From: Metabacillus_B sp050107715
GTDB taxonomy: Bacteria > Bacillota > Bacilli > Bacillales > Bacillaceae
Length of the DNA stretch: 64,000 bases
NCBI RefSeq assembly: GCF_050107715.1
Contig: NZ_JBNILN010000015.1
Coordinates: 1-64,000, forward strand
Reading direction: 5' to 3'
The notes beneath the pieces are model-generated. The model made no database searches, was not told where the DNA came from, and saw only the letters and a program-made list of their open reading frames with translations. A program made the translations under genes and the position numbers. Shown here one piece after another: positions 16,938 through 25,916 of the stretch (positions are counted from its first letter, which is position 1; every line of letters starts with the position of its first letter).

Positions 16938-17076
16938 TGGGGTGTCCTCCCTGCTATTAAATTTTTATGCAGCAAAAGTCCGCTGCTTTTACCTGAACAT
17001 ATTTCACATACCCTTTCCAAATATTCCAAAAACCTGTATTTTTATGGTTTGTTTGTATTTTGTATCTTGCATTAAA

Positions 17077-17102
17077 AAAATCCTCCTGCTGGAGGATTTT
17101 CA
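17077..17102 (-). terminator. Terminator of the 75-aa gene
   Basis: AAAATCCTCC-x4-GGAGGATTTT with seven T on the minus strand, directly after the stop codon. Confidence 0.85.
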
Positions 17103-17104
17103 TC

Positions 17105-17332
17105 TTATGCGGGGGGATGCAGCTTTACTTCCAGTCGGTAGCCAATGCTTTTCAGTGCCCGTTCAAATGCTTTCCGTGAAATTTCAAGCATGGCAGGGTC
17201 ATGGCTGTTCTCTTCAATTAGCGCCCTGTAATCATTTTTTAATGCCTGAATCTGGTAAGGGTGAAGCTGCTGGGGGATATCATTATGTTCATCAATGGTA
17301 ATATGGAACTCGCTGGCAGGCAATCCTGGCAT
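17105..17332 (-). CDS. Small hypothetical protein, 75 aa
   Basis: ATG start with AGGAGGGG eight bases upstream: a strong translation signal. A soluble, mildly acidic protein with a helical middle (YQIQALKNDYRALIEENSHD and following) and a short beta-prone end (YRLEVKLHPPA). Family not recognised. It has its own terminator; the SDR gene lies 65 bp upstream in the same direction and may share its transcript. Confidence 0.7.
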   Translation of the reverse strand: MPGLPASEFHITIDEHNDIPQQLHPYQIQALKNDYRALIEENSHDPAMLEISRKAFERALKSIGYRLEVKLHPPA

Positions 17333-17396
17333 AAAAACCCCTCCTACAATGAGATATAGGACGTTATTCCCTCGTCATTAAGGAACGAAACAATGA

Positions 17397-18167
17397 CTAA
17401 AATCCGTGTATCGTCATTCCTCCATCGACAAATAATGTCTGCCCTGTTATGTAGTTACCTGCTTCTGAAGCTAAAAATGCGGCCGGCCCTACAAGTTCAG
17501 GCAGCTGTCCGATTCGTTTGAGGGGAGTAACGGCAAGCAGTCTGCTGACGTATTCTTCATCCTGCAGAAGTTTCTCCGTTAATGGAGTTTCGAAATACCA
17601 TGGACCTAACGCATTGACGCGAATTCCGTATTTTCCCCATTCATAAGCAAGTATTTTGGTCATTTGAATAAGTCCTGCCTTTGCAGCGCCGTAGACGACT
17701 CCTGTAGGAAGTGCAGTGTGCCCTGCAACGGATGCAATATTGATTATGCTCCCTCCATGATTCTTCATGAAAGCGGCTGCTTCCTGTGAGGCGAAGAACG
17801 CAGATTTTAAATTGGTATCCATAATTTGATCCCATTCTGCATCCGGTACTTCCATAGCCGGTGTCCGTATATTTATTCCGGCGTTGTTAACTAAAATATC
17901 AATTCTTTCAGTTTGATCGGCAATTTCATTAAATGCAGCTTTCAATTCTTCTCTTTTCGTAACATCTGCCTGAACGGCAAAGGCTTTTTTCCCATAATCC
18001 TGTTCGATGACATTTTTCACTTCATCAAGGTCTATTTTCGTGCGGGCTAAAAGGGCAACATCTGCACCTGCCTCCGCAAAACCTATCGCAATCGCTCGGC
18101 CAATCCCTCTTCCTGCACCTGTCACGATTGCTGTTTTTCCTTCAAGACTAAATGATGGCAAAAACAT
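17397..18167 (-). CDS. SDR-family oxidoreductase, gluconate 5-dehydrogenase-like
   Basis: 256 aa classical SDR: TGAGRGIG (residues 17-24), NNAG near 95, Ser in IINIASVAG and YGAAK as the active-site Tyr-x3-Lys, and the end ITGQTLFVDGGMTIHGF. The closest recalled type is gluconate 5-dehydrogenase / 3-oxoacyl reductase-like enzymes. The substrate cannot be fixed; the nearest gluconate gene (gntK, 59518) is 40 kb away. The ATG is preceded by AAAGGGGAGCCACC. Confidence 0.75.
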   Translation of the reverse strand: MFLPSFSLEGKTAIVTGAGRGIGRAIAIGFAEAGADVALLARTKIDLDEVKNVIEQDYGKKAFAVQADVTKREELKAAFNEIADQTERIDILVNNAGINIRTPAMEVPDAEWDQIMDTNLKSAFFASQEAAAFMKNHGGSIINIASVAGHTALPTGVVYGAAKAGLIQMTKILAYEWGKYGIRVNALGPWYFETPLTEKLLQDEEYVSRLLAVTPLKRIGQLPELVGPAAFLASEAGNYITGQTLFVDGGMTIHGF

Positions 18168-18482
18168 GGTGGCTCCCCTTTCCTAAGTACTGATCTGAAT
18201 GCGAGAATTTGCGTTCAGCCTTGTGCGGTTCCAGCACTAGTTGGACGATTACCTGCCTGTTAGTGCTGAAAAGCCATTACCTTCACTTTAAGCGGAACAA
18301 GCATCCATGTAAACTGAACAGGCCCGAAACAAAACAACCCGCGGATTTTTAACAAAAACCTTGCTAAAACAAAAAAGACCAGAGTCCGGTCCTTTAAGAG
18401 TCCATCAAATGATGTTTGTTCAAAGCATGAAACCAACTGCAATCCCCGGTGAAGCCGCTCCGGTTATGCAGTGTATTCTTCC
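18168..18482. other. Intergenic stretch, terminator only
   Basis: GGACC-x6-GGTC followed by TTTTTTG on the minus strand (about 18368-18394) can end the lipoprotein gene at 18483. I see nothing else. Confidence 0.5.
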
Positions 18483-19064
18483 TCATTCATATAAGATACT
18501 TTCCTCAGAATTGAATATTCCTCTGAAAGTTTTTTCACCCGGTTTAGCATCTCCAATCGTTTCGTCGTTCTCAAAAAAAGATTCTATCAGGAATTGTTCA
18601 CTAGTAAAATTTTTTTCATTTTCGAATAATTGATAGGTTCCTGTAAGCAAAAAATCAGCACCCTTATGGTAAAGCGGAGAAGTTGAGGAAGGCGATAGTC
18701 TGCCGCTTTGCCCCTTTCCATTAACTCCTGCACTGATTTTCAGCAGTTTAAACCGGAAAGGTCCGTCTTTCCCCTGGTTAGGAATGGGCCCTGTATCCCT
18801 GATTTTCATTACGTATGTATAGGTTTTTTTGTTGCTGTTAAATAAGGCCTCTATTTCAAAATCGATATTGTTGACGTTGCCATGCAATTTTGACTCAGAT
18901 GAGGTGTAGCGTACAAGCTTGTTCTTGCCGCTGCTTAAGTACTGAACATTCATTGTTGATTCTAAAGATTTTGGTGCAGTTTTTAATACGCCCTTAGATT
19001 CAGCAGGCTGACAGGCTGATAGAAAGACTAGCAAAAAGACAGTAATTGCTATCTCCGTTCTCAT
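18483..19064 (-). CDS. Putative lipoprotein of unknown function
   Basis: 193 aa with a lipoprotein signal: basic start, hydrophobic core, lipobox LSAC (Cys about residue 18). The mature part is beta-rich with a segment YTYVMKIRDTGPIPNQG and no motif I recognise. The start codon overlaps the stop of the VOC-family gene (ATGA), so the two are translationally coupled. Probably attached to the outer face of the membrane. Confidence 0.7.
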   Translation of the reverse strand: MRTEIAITVFLLVFLSACQPAESKGVLKTAPKSLESTMNVQYLSSGKNKLVRYTSSESKLHGNVNNIDFEIEALFNSNKKTYTYVMKIRDTGPIPNQGKDGPFRFKLLKISAGVNGKGQSGRLSPSSTSPLYHKGADFLLTGTYQLFENEKNFTSEQFLIESFFENDETIGDAKPGEKTFRGIFNSEESILYE

Positions 19065-19657
19065 CCTAGCGCCGTACCGGAGATAAGCACGCCATTTGGA
19101 TCTGTACCACTTGCAATGTTAGATAGCTTTACCTCTTTTAATGAAGGAATCTCCTCCAATTCGGTCTTAACAGAAAGATTTCTGCCAAACAGATAGACCA
19201 GATCTTTTTCCAGCCCCGCTTTCAAAACACCAAGTCTAATTTCTTCAATGGCGGGCTCTCCGGTGTCCAAAACGTCGGAATGGGTTTGAAGCTCAAGGCG
19301 AAAACCGTACGGTGTCGGGATAAAGGTCCTTCGTTCTGCCTCATCCGGTTTCCATCCAAGCTCTCTCGCCTTCTTGCATACAGTATCGTGTTGGTCTTTA
19401 GTTACAAGGAATCCAATATGGTCGAATATCACGTTCTTCCCGAAGCCGATTGTCACATTTACTTGGCCCTTTTTCATTTCAATGATTCTGAACAATGGCT
19501 GCTCCTTCCGAAAATCGTCCCAGGTGAGCGGCGGATTATAGGAATGAAAGGTCCCGTCTTTTTTCCCAATCCGCTGGCGAACTGTAAACCCCAGCTGTGA
19601 ATAAAACCGTTCGGTCTTCTCTAAATTTGGTGTCCAGTAATGGTAATGGAAAATCAT
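19061..19657 (-). CDS. VOC (glyoxalase/bleomycin-resistance) family protein
   Basis: 198 aa from ATG 19657, chosen because AGGGGGG lies at the right distance; the frame opens 48 bases further upstream without a ribosome site. The N-terminal VOC module (HYHYWTPNLEKTERFYSQLG) and the central pair (FDHIGFLVTKD, TPYGFRLELQTH) carry His and Glu candidates for the metal site. The C-terminal half repeats a shortened version of the fold. Substrate unknown. Confidence 0.75.
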   Translation of the reverse strand: MIFHYHYWTPNLEKTERFYSQLGFTVRQRIGKKDGTFHSYNPPLTWDDFRKEQPLFRIIEMKKGQVNVTIGFGKNVIFDHIGFLVTKDQHDTVCKKARELGWKPDEAERRTFIPTPYGFRLELQTHSDVLDTGEPAIEEIRLGVLKAGLEKDLVYLFGRNLSVKTELEEIPSLKEVKLSNIASGTDPNGVLISGTALG

Positions 19658-19828
19658 CGGCGGCCCCCCCTGTTTTCTATGTCCCTCTATGAACCATTTT
19701 ATCACGAAATATTCTGCAATTTAATCTTTGTGCCCGTTCAGCCTGTAAGCAATCAGGAAAGTAAAATCCGATAACACTCAGGATGAATGATGAGTTCACA
19801 GCATGCGTGCGATGCGTAAACACTTCAA

Positions 19829-19868
19829 TGCATCCCAGCGGACGAAAGAAGTGCATCGCTGGGATGCA
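19829..19868. repeat. Perfect 12-bp inverted repeat upstream of the secreted-protein gene
   Basis: TGCATCCCAGCG (19829-19840) and CGCTGGGATGCA (19857-19868) with a 16-base loop. No T-run follows on either strand, so it is not an ordinary terminator. It lies 80 bp before the start at 19948 and could be an operator or an RNA hairpin in the leader. Confidence 0.6.
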
Positions 19869-19947
19869 ATTTAAGAACTTACTCTGGGGATTGCGGCAAA
19901 GGGTTTGGGGAAGACTAGGCATCAAATGCACTAAAGGAGTTTCTGGT

Positions 19948-20367
19948 TTGGGACTATTCATCCGTATTTCGCTTGCCATGACGCTTTTCATGACTTCAGG
20001 TACTGCCAGAGCAAAAGAGGCAGACTGTCCAGATGCAAGCTTAATTGAAAGGACATCCCTTAGAGACCGGGATGCACTAATCGCCTCTCTCGGCAGACTG
20101 GTACCGGAAACGTTTGGCAAGAACAGCCGCTATGTCCGGTGGGAAGCCGGCCGCGTTCTCCCGCTTCCGCTCGCGAAAGGGCGGTGGGAATACAATCATT
20201 ACAACATGGCAAAGCATTTTTGCGGGAAACCGATCGCCCGCCAATCCTGGCTTGTTCATCTCTCCTTTAAAGCCTGGAAAGACCGGTATGGACCCGGTCA
20301 AGATAATCAAATTTATGCAGTTAAATTAAAAACAACAGGCTGGACAGTATGGTTTCGTTATTATTAA
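19948..20367 (+). CDS. Secreted protein of unknown function
   Basis: 139 aa from a TTG start chosen because AAAGGAG lies seven bases in front; the open frame extends left to 19783 but without a ribosome site and across the inverted repeat. Residues 1-22 form a signal peptide ending SGTARA. The mature part (about 117 aa) begins KEADCPDAS, has two cysteines that could form a disulfide, and is basic and Trp/Tyr-rich (RWEYNHYNMAKHFCG, FKAWKDRYG, TTGWTVWFRYY). I do not recognise the family. Confidence 0.6.
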   Translation: MGLFIRISLAMTLFMTSGTARAKEADCPDASLIERTSLRDRDALIASLGRLVPETFGKNSRYVRWEAGRVLPLPLAKGRWEYNHYNMAKHFCGKPIARQSWLVHLSFKAWKDRYGPGQDNQIYAVKLKTTGWTVWFRYY

Positions 20368-20487
20368 AGAATGCAGCTATCTGCCGACTGGACGCTGCCG
20401 ATGGAGCAGCTTATGAATTTACAGCTGCAATCAAAAATCTGCCCCGTCACGCCCCTAATATGAGGTTACGCCGGCGGCAGATTAGGT

Positions 20488-21336
20488 TTATAGACTGTTC
20501 AGCATCTGGGCTACACCGTTCTCGTCATTTGTTCCACAAATTGTCTGGCTTATTTTCTTAATTTCATTTCTTGCATTGCCCACTGCAAAGCTTTTTCCTG
20601 CCACCAGGAGCATGGATTCATCGTTCATGCTGTCACCGATTGCCGCTGTTTCTTTAAGCGGGATGCCAAGTTTTTCTGCAAGCTTGCCCAAGGCGATTCC
20701 CTTCGATGCAGATTCGTGCTCCAATTCAAAGTTGTGGTGTGCAGATGTAACAATCGTCAGTCCTTCAGTATCTTTGAATTGATTCCATCCGTTCAGCCGT
20801 TTCTTTTCATTGAAGGAAAAGGCGAGAATATTGTAAATTTCCGCATGCTCCGGAATGCTTTTGAAGGAATCAACAAAAGCAAAACCCGATTGGCTGTATT
20901 GTTTGGATGCCGCAAGCTGCAAATCTTTCAGTGAAACTTCAGGGTTCGCACTCACAAGCCGGTCCATTTCTATTTCCAGCAATTCTCTGCCGCTTTGGGG
21001 TGTGTAGATAGCTTTTTCGCTGAACACCTCATAATAAAACTCCTGCTGTTCCAGCCATTCCAGTATACCTTCAGCCTTTTCCCTGCCAATCGGTACAGAA
21101 TGAAATAAATTGCCTTGCGGATCATGGATGGTCGCACCGTTGGCTCCAATAACCCAAGGCTTCAGACTGCTGTCCCTAAAGATTTCAATAACGTCAAAAT
21201 GAGCTCTGCCTGTGGCAATGATGACCTCAATTCCTTTATCTCCCGCTCTTTTTATAGCTTCAGCATTTTCCTTGCTGATTTCACTTTTACTGTTTAAGAG
21301 TGTGCCGTCTAAATCGATCGCTGCAAGTTTAATCAT
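20488..21336 (-). CDS. ywpJ: Cof-type HAD phosphatase, YwpJ/PhoC-like
   Basis: 282 aa. HAD motif I DLDGTLLN at residues 8-15, motif II IATGRAH, and motif III/IV IGDSMNDESML near the C-terminus, with a C2B cap between. These enzymes hydrolyse sugar phosphates. The start overlaps the stop of the upstream DeoR regulator by four bases. B. subtilis has the same pair, glcR (ywpI) and ywpJ, which supports a role in clearing excess hexose phosphate under GlcR control. Confidence 0.8.
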   Translation of the reverse strand: MIKLAAIDLDGTLLNSKSEISKENAEAIKRAGDKGIEVIIATGRAHFDVIEIFRDSSLKPWVIGANGATIHDPQGNLFHSVPIGREKAEGILEWLEQQEFYYEVFSEKAIYTPQSGRELLEIEMDRLVSANPEVSLKDLQLAASKQYSQSGFAFVDSFKSIPEHAEIYNILAFSFNEKKRLNGWNQFKDTEGLTIVTSAHHNFELEHESASKGIALGKLAEKLGIPLKETAAIGDSMNDESMLLVAGKSFAVGNARNEIKKISQTICGTNDENGVAQMLNSL

Positions 21337-22106
21337 CCTGTTTCCTCCGCATCTGCAATCAGCAGTTCCACTTTGTGTTCATCCAGCCTCTCCAACATCT
21401 TTTTTGAGGGCTCTTTATCGGTAATGAGCATATCTATTTCTTTTAAGTCCGCAAATTTAAAAAAGTCGGTATGTTCCATTTTTGAATGGTCCGCAAGTAC
21501 GATAACCTGAGCTGCCTGCAGCAGCATTTTTCTTTTCACCATTCCGTCTTCCTCATGGGCTATAGTCAGCCCGCCTCCGGACAACCCAACTACTCCTATA
21601 AATGCTTTATCCACATGATATCTGGAAAGCTTATCCAAAACAGCAGCGCCGTATAAAAACCCATGTTCTTTTTGAAGCTCTCCTCCAAGCAAATGGATCC
21701 TGACACCGCTTTTCGAAGCAAGAATTCCCGCTTGATGAACGGAATTGGTGATCAGGGTGCATTCTCCTTCGCTGATTTCTTCAGCGCATGCCTGTACAGT
21801 AGTTGAAGCGTCGAGGATGATGGTATCTCCTGCCTGAATGAGCGCCGCAGCTTTTTTCCCAATTCTTTTTTTCTCTGCAGAAACGTGATTCAGCCGGTTT
21901 GTATAATCTTTAATCACATGATGGGCGGATGGCAAAATGGCTCCGCCGCGGGTCCGAATAATCGATTGAAGCTCTTCAAGCTTTACAAGATCTCTTCTGG
22001 CTGTATCACGGGAAACTTGAAAGATTGAACATATTTGATCAACTGATATCCGCTTTTCCTTTTTTAGCACATCCAATATGGCTTTCAGCCGCTCTTCCTG
22101 ATACAT
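21333..22106 (-). CDS. glcR: DeoR-family regulator, GlcR-like
   Basis: 257 aa from the second ATG (22106), which has GGCGG at proper spacing. N-terminal winged helix (about 5-60, VDQICSIFQVSRDTARRDL) and the SorC/DeoR sugar-phosphate-binding C-terminal domain with LDASTTVQA and DHSKMEH. The opening MYQEERL and RTRGGAILPS match my memory of B. subtilis GlcR. Likely a repressor sensing a sugar phosphate, controlling at least its own operon with the HAD phosphatase. Confidence 0.8.
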   Translation of the reverse strand: MYQEERLKAILDVLKKEKRISVDQICSIFQVSRDTARRDLVKLEELQSIIRTRGGAILPSAHHVIKDYTNRLNHVSAEKKRIGKKAAALIQAGDTIILDASTTVQACAEEISEGECTLITNSVHQAGILASKSGVRIHLLGGELQKEHGFLYGAAVLDKLSRYHVDKAFIGVVGLSGGGLTIAHEEDGMVKRKMLLQAAQVIVLADHSKMEHTDFFKFADLKEIDMLITDKEPSKKMLERLDEHKVELLIADAEETG

Positions 22107-22267
22107 AACCATCCGCCTTTATAAGCTTTTGTAAGTATTACATAAGTTATTATAAGTTTTATCCTTAAAGCATGCAATAAAAAATAAAAAACAAATCCAA
22201 TTACATATTTTTTGTTTTTTGGGGTATGGATTGGCATAAGGAAATTTACTTGGGGGAGAGCTGTACA

Positions 22268-22489
22268 ATGAGGGAAACGACGATACAAGTAAAAGAAGCG
22301 CTGACAGAGGAGAAAATTCAAATGATTGAATCGCGCTTAGCGCAAACGGAAGGAATTGAACGTTCGCTGGTGGATGTCCAGTCCGGGAGTATTTGGGTGT
22401 CTTATAACGAAATGAAAATGGCTCCGGAATTAATTATGAAAGCCCTGAACGAGCATGGCATGGAAGCAGAGGAAATCCAGAACGCGTAA
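22268..22489 (+). CDS. HMA-fold protein lacking the metal-binding cysteines
   Basis: 73 aa from ATG 22268 with GGGGGAG in front. The beta-alpha-beta-beta-alpha-beta pattern (TTIQVKEALTEEKIQMIE, IERSLVDVQSGSIWVSYNE, PELIMKALNEHGMEAEEI) is that of heavy-metal-associated domains such as CopZ. The GMTCxxC loop is replaced by KEALTEE, so copper cannot bind in the usual way. Role unknown. A palindromic terminator follows at 22656. Confidence 0.65.
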   Translation: MRETTIQVKEALTEEKIQMIESRLAQTEGIERSLVDVQSGSIWVSYNEMKMAPELIMKALNEHGMEAEEIQNA

Positions 22490-22646
22490 CCGTGTAATAT
22501 TGTTCTGCCTCCCAATTAGACAGGCTGCAGCCGTGCTGGCTGGATAGGCGGGTGCAAGAATGTGGCTCAAATTCCACAAACCTGCCGACAGAATGATATC
22601 AGCCCCTTCACACACTTATGCTGAAACTTAAACATATCACCGGCAA

Positions 22647-22680
22647 AAAAAAAGACTCAGAGCATGCTCTGAGCTTTTTT
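22647..22680. terminator. Palindromic terminator after the HMA-fold gene
   Basis: CTCAGAGCATGCTCTGAG (22656-22673), flanked by an A-run on the left and a T-run on the right, so it can work in both directions. Confidence 0.8.
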
Positions 22681-23013
22681 ATTTTCCCAGTGACCGAGGC
22701 TCTTTCCTTCCGCACGATCAATGATTCCCGCTGTGCAGGAATAGGGTTTTACTGGACTTGGCCACTTTAGAAGCAAGGCTTGCAAAGATGATCCAAAACA
22801 AATCATTGCTTGAACCTGTTACCTGTTTTGCAGCCTCGAGCAGCCGTGAAGCCCAGCCTTTCCCCACTGATCCACCCCATGTTTCTCCAATTTGTAATAA
22901 AAGCAGCAGATTGAATTACACGCTCTCAGCTTCTTATCAAAATTTTTTTAAGCAACGGGAGGCTGTCACCCTCTCCAGTCCTTAATTTATGTGTACGAAA
23001 CCGCTTCTACACA

Positions 23014-23045
23014 AAATCCCCCCGGGTATCTGCCGGGGGGTACTT
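23014..23045 (-). terminator. Terminator of the aldose epimerase gene
   Basis: CCCCCCGG and CCGGGGGG form a GC-rich hairpin with a seven-base loop, followed by ATTTTG on the minus strand, 50 bp after the stop. Confidence 0.75.
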
Positions 23046-23091
23046 TTCAGCTGTTTTTTTCAGCAGGATTTATCCTTCAAGCCCCTTCCGG

Positions 23092-24123
23092 TTATTCGGC
23101 TGAGAAGGCCCACTTCGTTTGAGCCCGGTATTCCTCCCCGCTTATTAATACAATGGAAGGAAACGTTTCGTGATGAACTGCATCCGGAGGCATCTGGGTT
23201 TCCAGGCAAACAGCCATATGCTTTTCTGCCCTTTTCCCCTCCTGAAGCACAATATCATTTCCCATGGAATTGCTAGTATAGACAATGACAGCAGGCTGAT
23301 CGGTTACCGCCCTCAGAAGTCTACCGCTGTTTTTCTCATAGAGCACCATTTCCTTTCCTTCATCCAGGAGAAAAGGATGGTCATACCCTCCCCCGGCAAG
23401 GCAAATCTGTTCATGACCTGAATGAATTCCATCAGCAAGCACTCTGCCATTGCGAAAATCGAAAACCGTTCCTTCCGTTTCCAAGGCTCTCCCGGTAGGC
23501 AGGGAATGGTCATTCAGCTCGAGAAAGTGTGCGCTCGGAAGCGTTAGCTGATGGCTAAGTACGGAGTCCTTTAAAGATCCGCTCAGGTTGAAGTATGTAT
23601 GATTGGTCATGTTAAGAACCGTATCCCGGTCTGACTCTCCATAATAGGTTAAAATCAGCTCATTTTCCTCTGTAAGTTCATAACAAACCTTCAGTTTCAG
23701 ATTCCCCGGGAACCCCTCTTCCCCATCCGGGCTTTCACAATAAAATTCCACACCAGATTCTGTTTGGCTAGAGGACCATACCCTGTGTGTTAACCCCTTT
23801 TCACCGCCGTGGAGATGGTTCCCCTCCTGATTTTTAGTAATTGAGAACGTTTCGTCACCAACAGGCAATTCACCGTTTCTAATTCTGCCGCCAACCCGGC
23901 CGACAATTGCACCAAAATAGGGAACTTTGCTTATGTAATCTTCCAATTGGCTGCAACCGAGCACAACGTTCTCGAGCGCTCCATTTCGGTCGGGTACAAG
24001 AATTCTGGTAATGGCACAGCCATATTCTATGCAGGTTACTTCCATCCCGCTGCTGTTTTGCATGGTATACCTATATACGGGGCGGTTATTCAAATGCCCA
24101 AAAACGCTTTTCTCAACTTTCAT
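23092..24123 (-). CDS. galM: Aldose 1-epimerase (galactose mutarotase)
   Basis: 343 aa, normal length. Family blocks: NVVLGCSQLEDY, YFGAIVGRVGGRIRNG, NHLHGGEKGLTHRVW (first catalytic His region), NMTNHTYFNLSG (second catalytic His), and the Glu-bearing C-terminal segment AVCLETQMPPDAVHH. It interconverts alpha and beta anomers of aldoses. AAAGGAG precedes the ATG. Single gene; no galactose pathway genes lie next to it. Confidence 0.92.
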   Translation of the reverse strand: MKVEKSVFGHLNNRPVYRYTMQNSSGMEVTCIEYGCAITRILVPDRNGALENVVLGCSQLEDYISKVPYFGAIVGRVGGRIRNGELPVGDETFSITKNQEGNHLHGGEKGLTHRVWSSSQTESGVEFYCESPDGEEGFPGNLKLKVCYELTEENELILTYYGESDRDTVLNMTNHTYFNLSGSLKDSVLSHQLTLPSAHFLELNDHSLPTGRALETEGTVFDFRNGRVLADGIHSGHEQICLAGGGYDHPFLLDEGKEMVLYEKNSGRLLRAVTDQPAVIVYTSNSMGNDIVLQEGKRAEKHMAVCLETQMPPDAVHHETFPSIVLISGEEYRAQTKWAFSAE

Positions 24124-24289
24124 GATGGACTCCTTTCAGCTGCTCCAGTCTTTTGCTAGATTGAGCATAATCCTAATTCAGGTGATTGTAAAGAATTCAA
24201 ATAACCATCTTTTGTCATAATTTCAGGGTTAGGGTTGGGTATACAGGGTATTAAAAAACTGTCTAACTACTTAACTGGGAGAGTGAAAA

Positions 24290-25423
24290 ATGAAGGCCGT
24301 TACGTACCAAGGCAGTGAGAAAATTGAAGTTAAACAAGTTGAGGATGCTCGGATTCAGGAAAACACGGATATGATTGTGAAAATTACATCTACAGCCATT
24401 TGCGGTTCTGATTTGCATCTCTATCAAGGCAACATGCCAATAAATAAAGATTATGTCATCGGACACGAGCCGATGGGTATTGTCGAAGAGGTCGGTTCTG
24501 ATGTAAGCAATGTAAAAAAAGGAGACAGGGTTGTCATCCCCTTCAATATTGGCTGCGGTACTTGCTTTTACTGTGCCAATCAGATGGAAAGCCAATGCGA
24601 TAACTCCAATCCGCTTGGTGAGCAAGGCGGGCTGTTTGGTTTCACAGAAATGTTCGGAGGGCATCCGGGAGGACAGGCCGAATACCTTCGAGTGCCATAT
24701 GCTGATTTTACCTCTTTCGTCGTTCCTCCATCGTGTGAACGCGAGGATGAAGACCTCCTGTTTATGTCGGACGTTCTTCCAACCGCGTATTGGAGTGTTG
24801 AGAATGCTGGAGTTAAAGCTGGCGATACCGTTATTGTTCTCGGCTGCGGACCGGTGGGACTGATGGCTCAGAAATTTGCAGCAATGGCAGGTGCTGAACG
24901 GGTCATTGCAGTGGACCAGCTGGACTACAGACTGAAAAAAGCAAAACAAATGAACCAGGTGGAAACTTTTGATTTTACTTCACAGGATGATGCAGGCTCT
25001 TATTTGCATGATTTTACGAATGGAGGAGCAGACGTTGTCATCGATTGTGTAGGTATGGACGGCAGAATGACAGCGATGGAGAAGATTGGCCAAAAGCTGA
25101 ACCTTCACGGCGGCAGCCTGGGCCCCATCCGGATTGCTTCTGAAGCAGTGCGCAAGTTTGGAACAATTCAGCTGACAGGAGTATACGGAGCTTCCTATAA
25201 TGAATTTCCGCTTGGAGATATTTTCTCAAAAAACATTACGATGAAGACCGGACAGGCTCCCGTCATTCATTTCATGCCAAGGCTGTATGATATGATTGAA
25301 TCCGGGCAGCTCACTCCGTCAGAGATTGTATCCCATCAGATTCCGCTCGACGAAGCCTCACATGCCTACAGCATCTTCAATGAACATGAAGATGCCTGTG
25401 TAAAAGTTGTTCTAAAGCCATAA
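24290..25423 (+). CDS. Zinc-dependent alcohol dehydrogenase, AdhB-like
   Basis: 377 aa medium-chain dehydrogenase. Catalytic zinc ligands Cys in AICGSDLH and His-Glu in GHEPMG; the structural-zinc region CGTCFYCANQMESQC keeps four cysteines; the Rossmann motif is LGCGPVGLMAQ. The long insert after the structural zinc (GEQGGLFGFTEMFGGHPGGQ) is that of glutathione-independent formaldehyde dehydrogenase-like members such as B. subtilis AdhB. Substrate unknown. GGGAGAG precedes the ATG. Two GGGTAT boxes at 24237 and 24246 hint at sigma-B control, but a good -35 is missing. Confidence 0.85.
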   Translation: MKAVTYQGSEKIEVKQVEDARIQENTDMIVKITSTAICGSDLHLYQGNMPINKDYVIGHEPMGIVEEVGSDVSNVKKGDRVVIPFNIGCGTCFYCANQMESQCDNSNPLGEQGGLFGFTEMFGGHPGGQAEYLRVPYADFTSFVVPPSCEREDEDLLFMSDVLPTAYWSVENAGVKAGDTVIVLGCGPVGLMAQKFAAMAGAERVIAVDQLDYRLKKAKQMNQVETFDFTSQDDAGSYLHDFTNGGADVVIDCVGMDGRMTAMEKIGQKLNLHGGSLGPIRIASEAVRKFGTIQLTGVYGASYNEFPLGDIFSKNITMKTGQAPVIHFMPRLYDMIESGQLTPSEIVSHQIPLDEASHAYSIFNEHEDACVKVVLKP

Positions 25424-25427
25424 TAAC

Positions 25428-25461
25428 AGGGCGATCCTATCCGGATCGCCCCATTTTTTTC
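25428..25461. terminator. Terminator between convergent adh-type and vanZ-type genes
   Basis: GGGCGATCC / GGATCGCCC with a short loop and seven T on the + strand; it overlaps the last codons of the leftward gene. Confidence 0.85.
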
Positions 25462-25916
25462 ATTAGCAGAAACAGCAGGCAGCCTATACCACCGCCAAGC
25501 GTATTCAACAGCAAATCATCCACATCAAATACACCCAGGGCTAAGGAGAGCTGACTCCCTTCAAGCAGTAAACTAAAAAGAAAAGAAAGGAAAATCATCA
25601 GCCAGATATTCCTTAGCTTTTTCAGAAATACAGGCAATAAAAATCCAAAAGGAATAAATCCTGCTAAATTCCCCATAAGATTAGGGATGCTTAATCCCGG
25701 TCTGCTTTCGGCCACCATCAAATACCTTTTAACAGTAGAAAGCGGGACCATATTGCTGTAAGCCAGATTCTGCTTAACGGTGTCCTTGCTCAGACCCGCA
25801 ATATGGCCCGGTGTATCTGCAAGCGGAATATCCTTAAACAGGATCAATTTGAGCAAAAACGCCAAGTATATGATGAACGCTGCTGCCGCTACAGTTTTTA
25901 TCTGTTTTTTTACCAT
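25437..25916 (-). CDS. VanZ-family membrane protein
   Basis: 159 aa with about four membrane helices. Family pattern: the NMVPLSTVKRYL loop, NLMGNLAGFIPFGFLLP, and SFLFSLLLEGSQL...FDVDDLLLNTLGG. VanZ-like proteins lie in the membrane; the founding member affects teicoplanin resistance, but most are of unknown role. The ribosome site is weak. Not part of a glycopeptide-resistance cluster. Confidence 0.85.
   Translation of the reverse strand: MVKKQIKTVAAAAFIIYLAFLLKLILFKDIPLADTPGHIAGLSKDTVKQNLAYSNMVPLSTVKRYLMVAESRPGLSIPNLMGNLAGFIPFGFLLPVFLKKLRNIWLMIFLSFLFSLLLEGSQLSLALGVFDVDDLLLNTLGGGIGCLLFLLMKKMGRSG

Larger units (their letters stand above)
22490..23091. other. Intergenic stretch with one terminator and one orphan open frame
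   Basis: The minus strand from about 22930 to 22735 is open for 63 codons (containing ETWGGSVGKGWASRLLEAAK) but has no start codon or ribosome site; it could be a gene remnant. No other gene is seen. Terminators at 22656 and 23018 are listed separately. Confidence 0.4.

Noticed and set aside
24226..24251. Sigma-B promoter for the alcohol dehydrogenase
   Set aside because: GGGTAT is present twice but no acceptable GTTTAA-like -35 lies 12-15 bp upstream; mentioned only as a hint.
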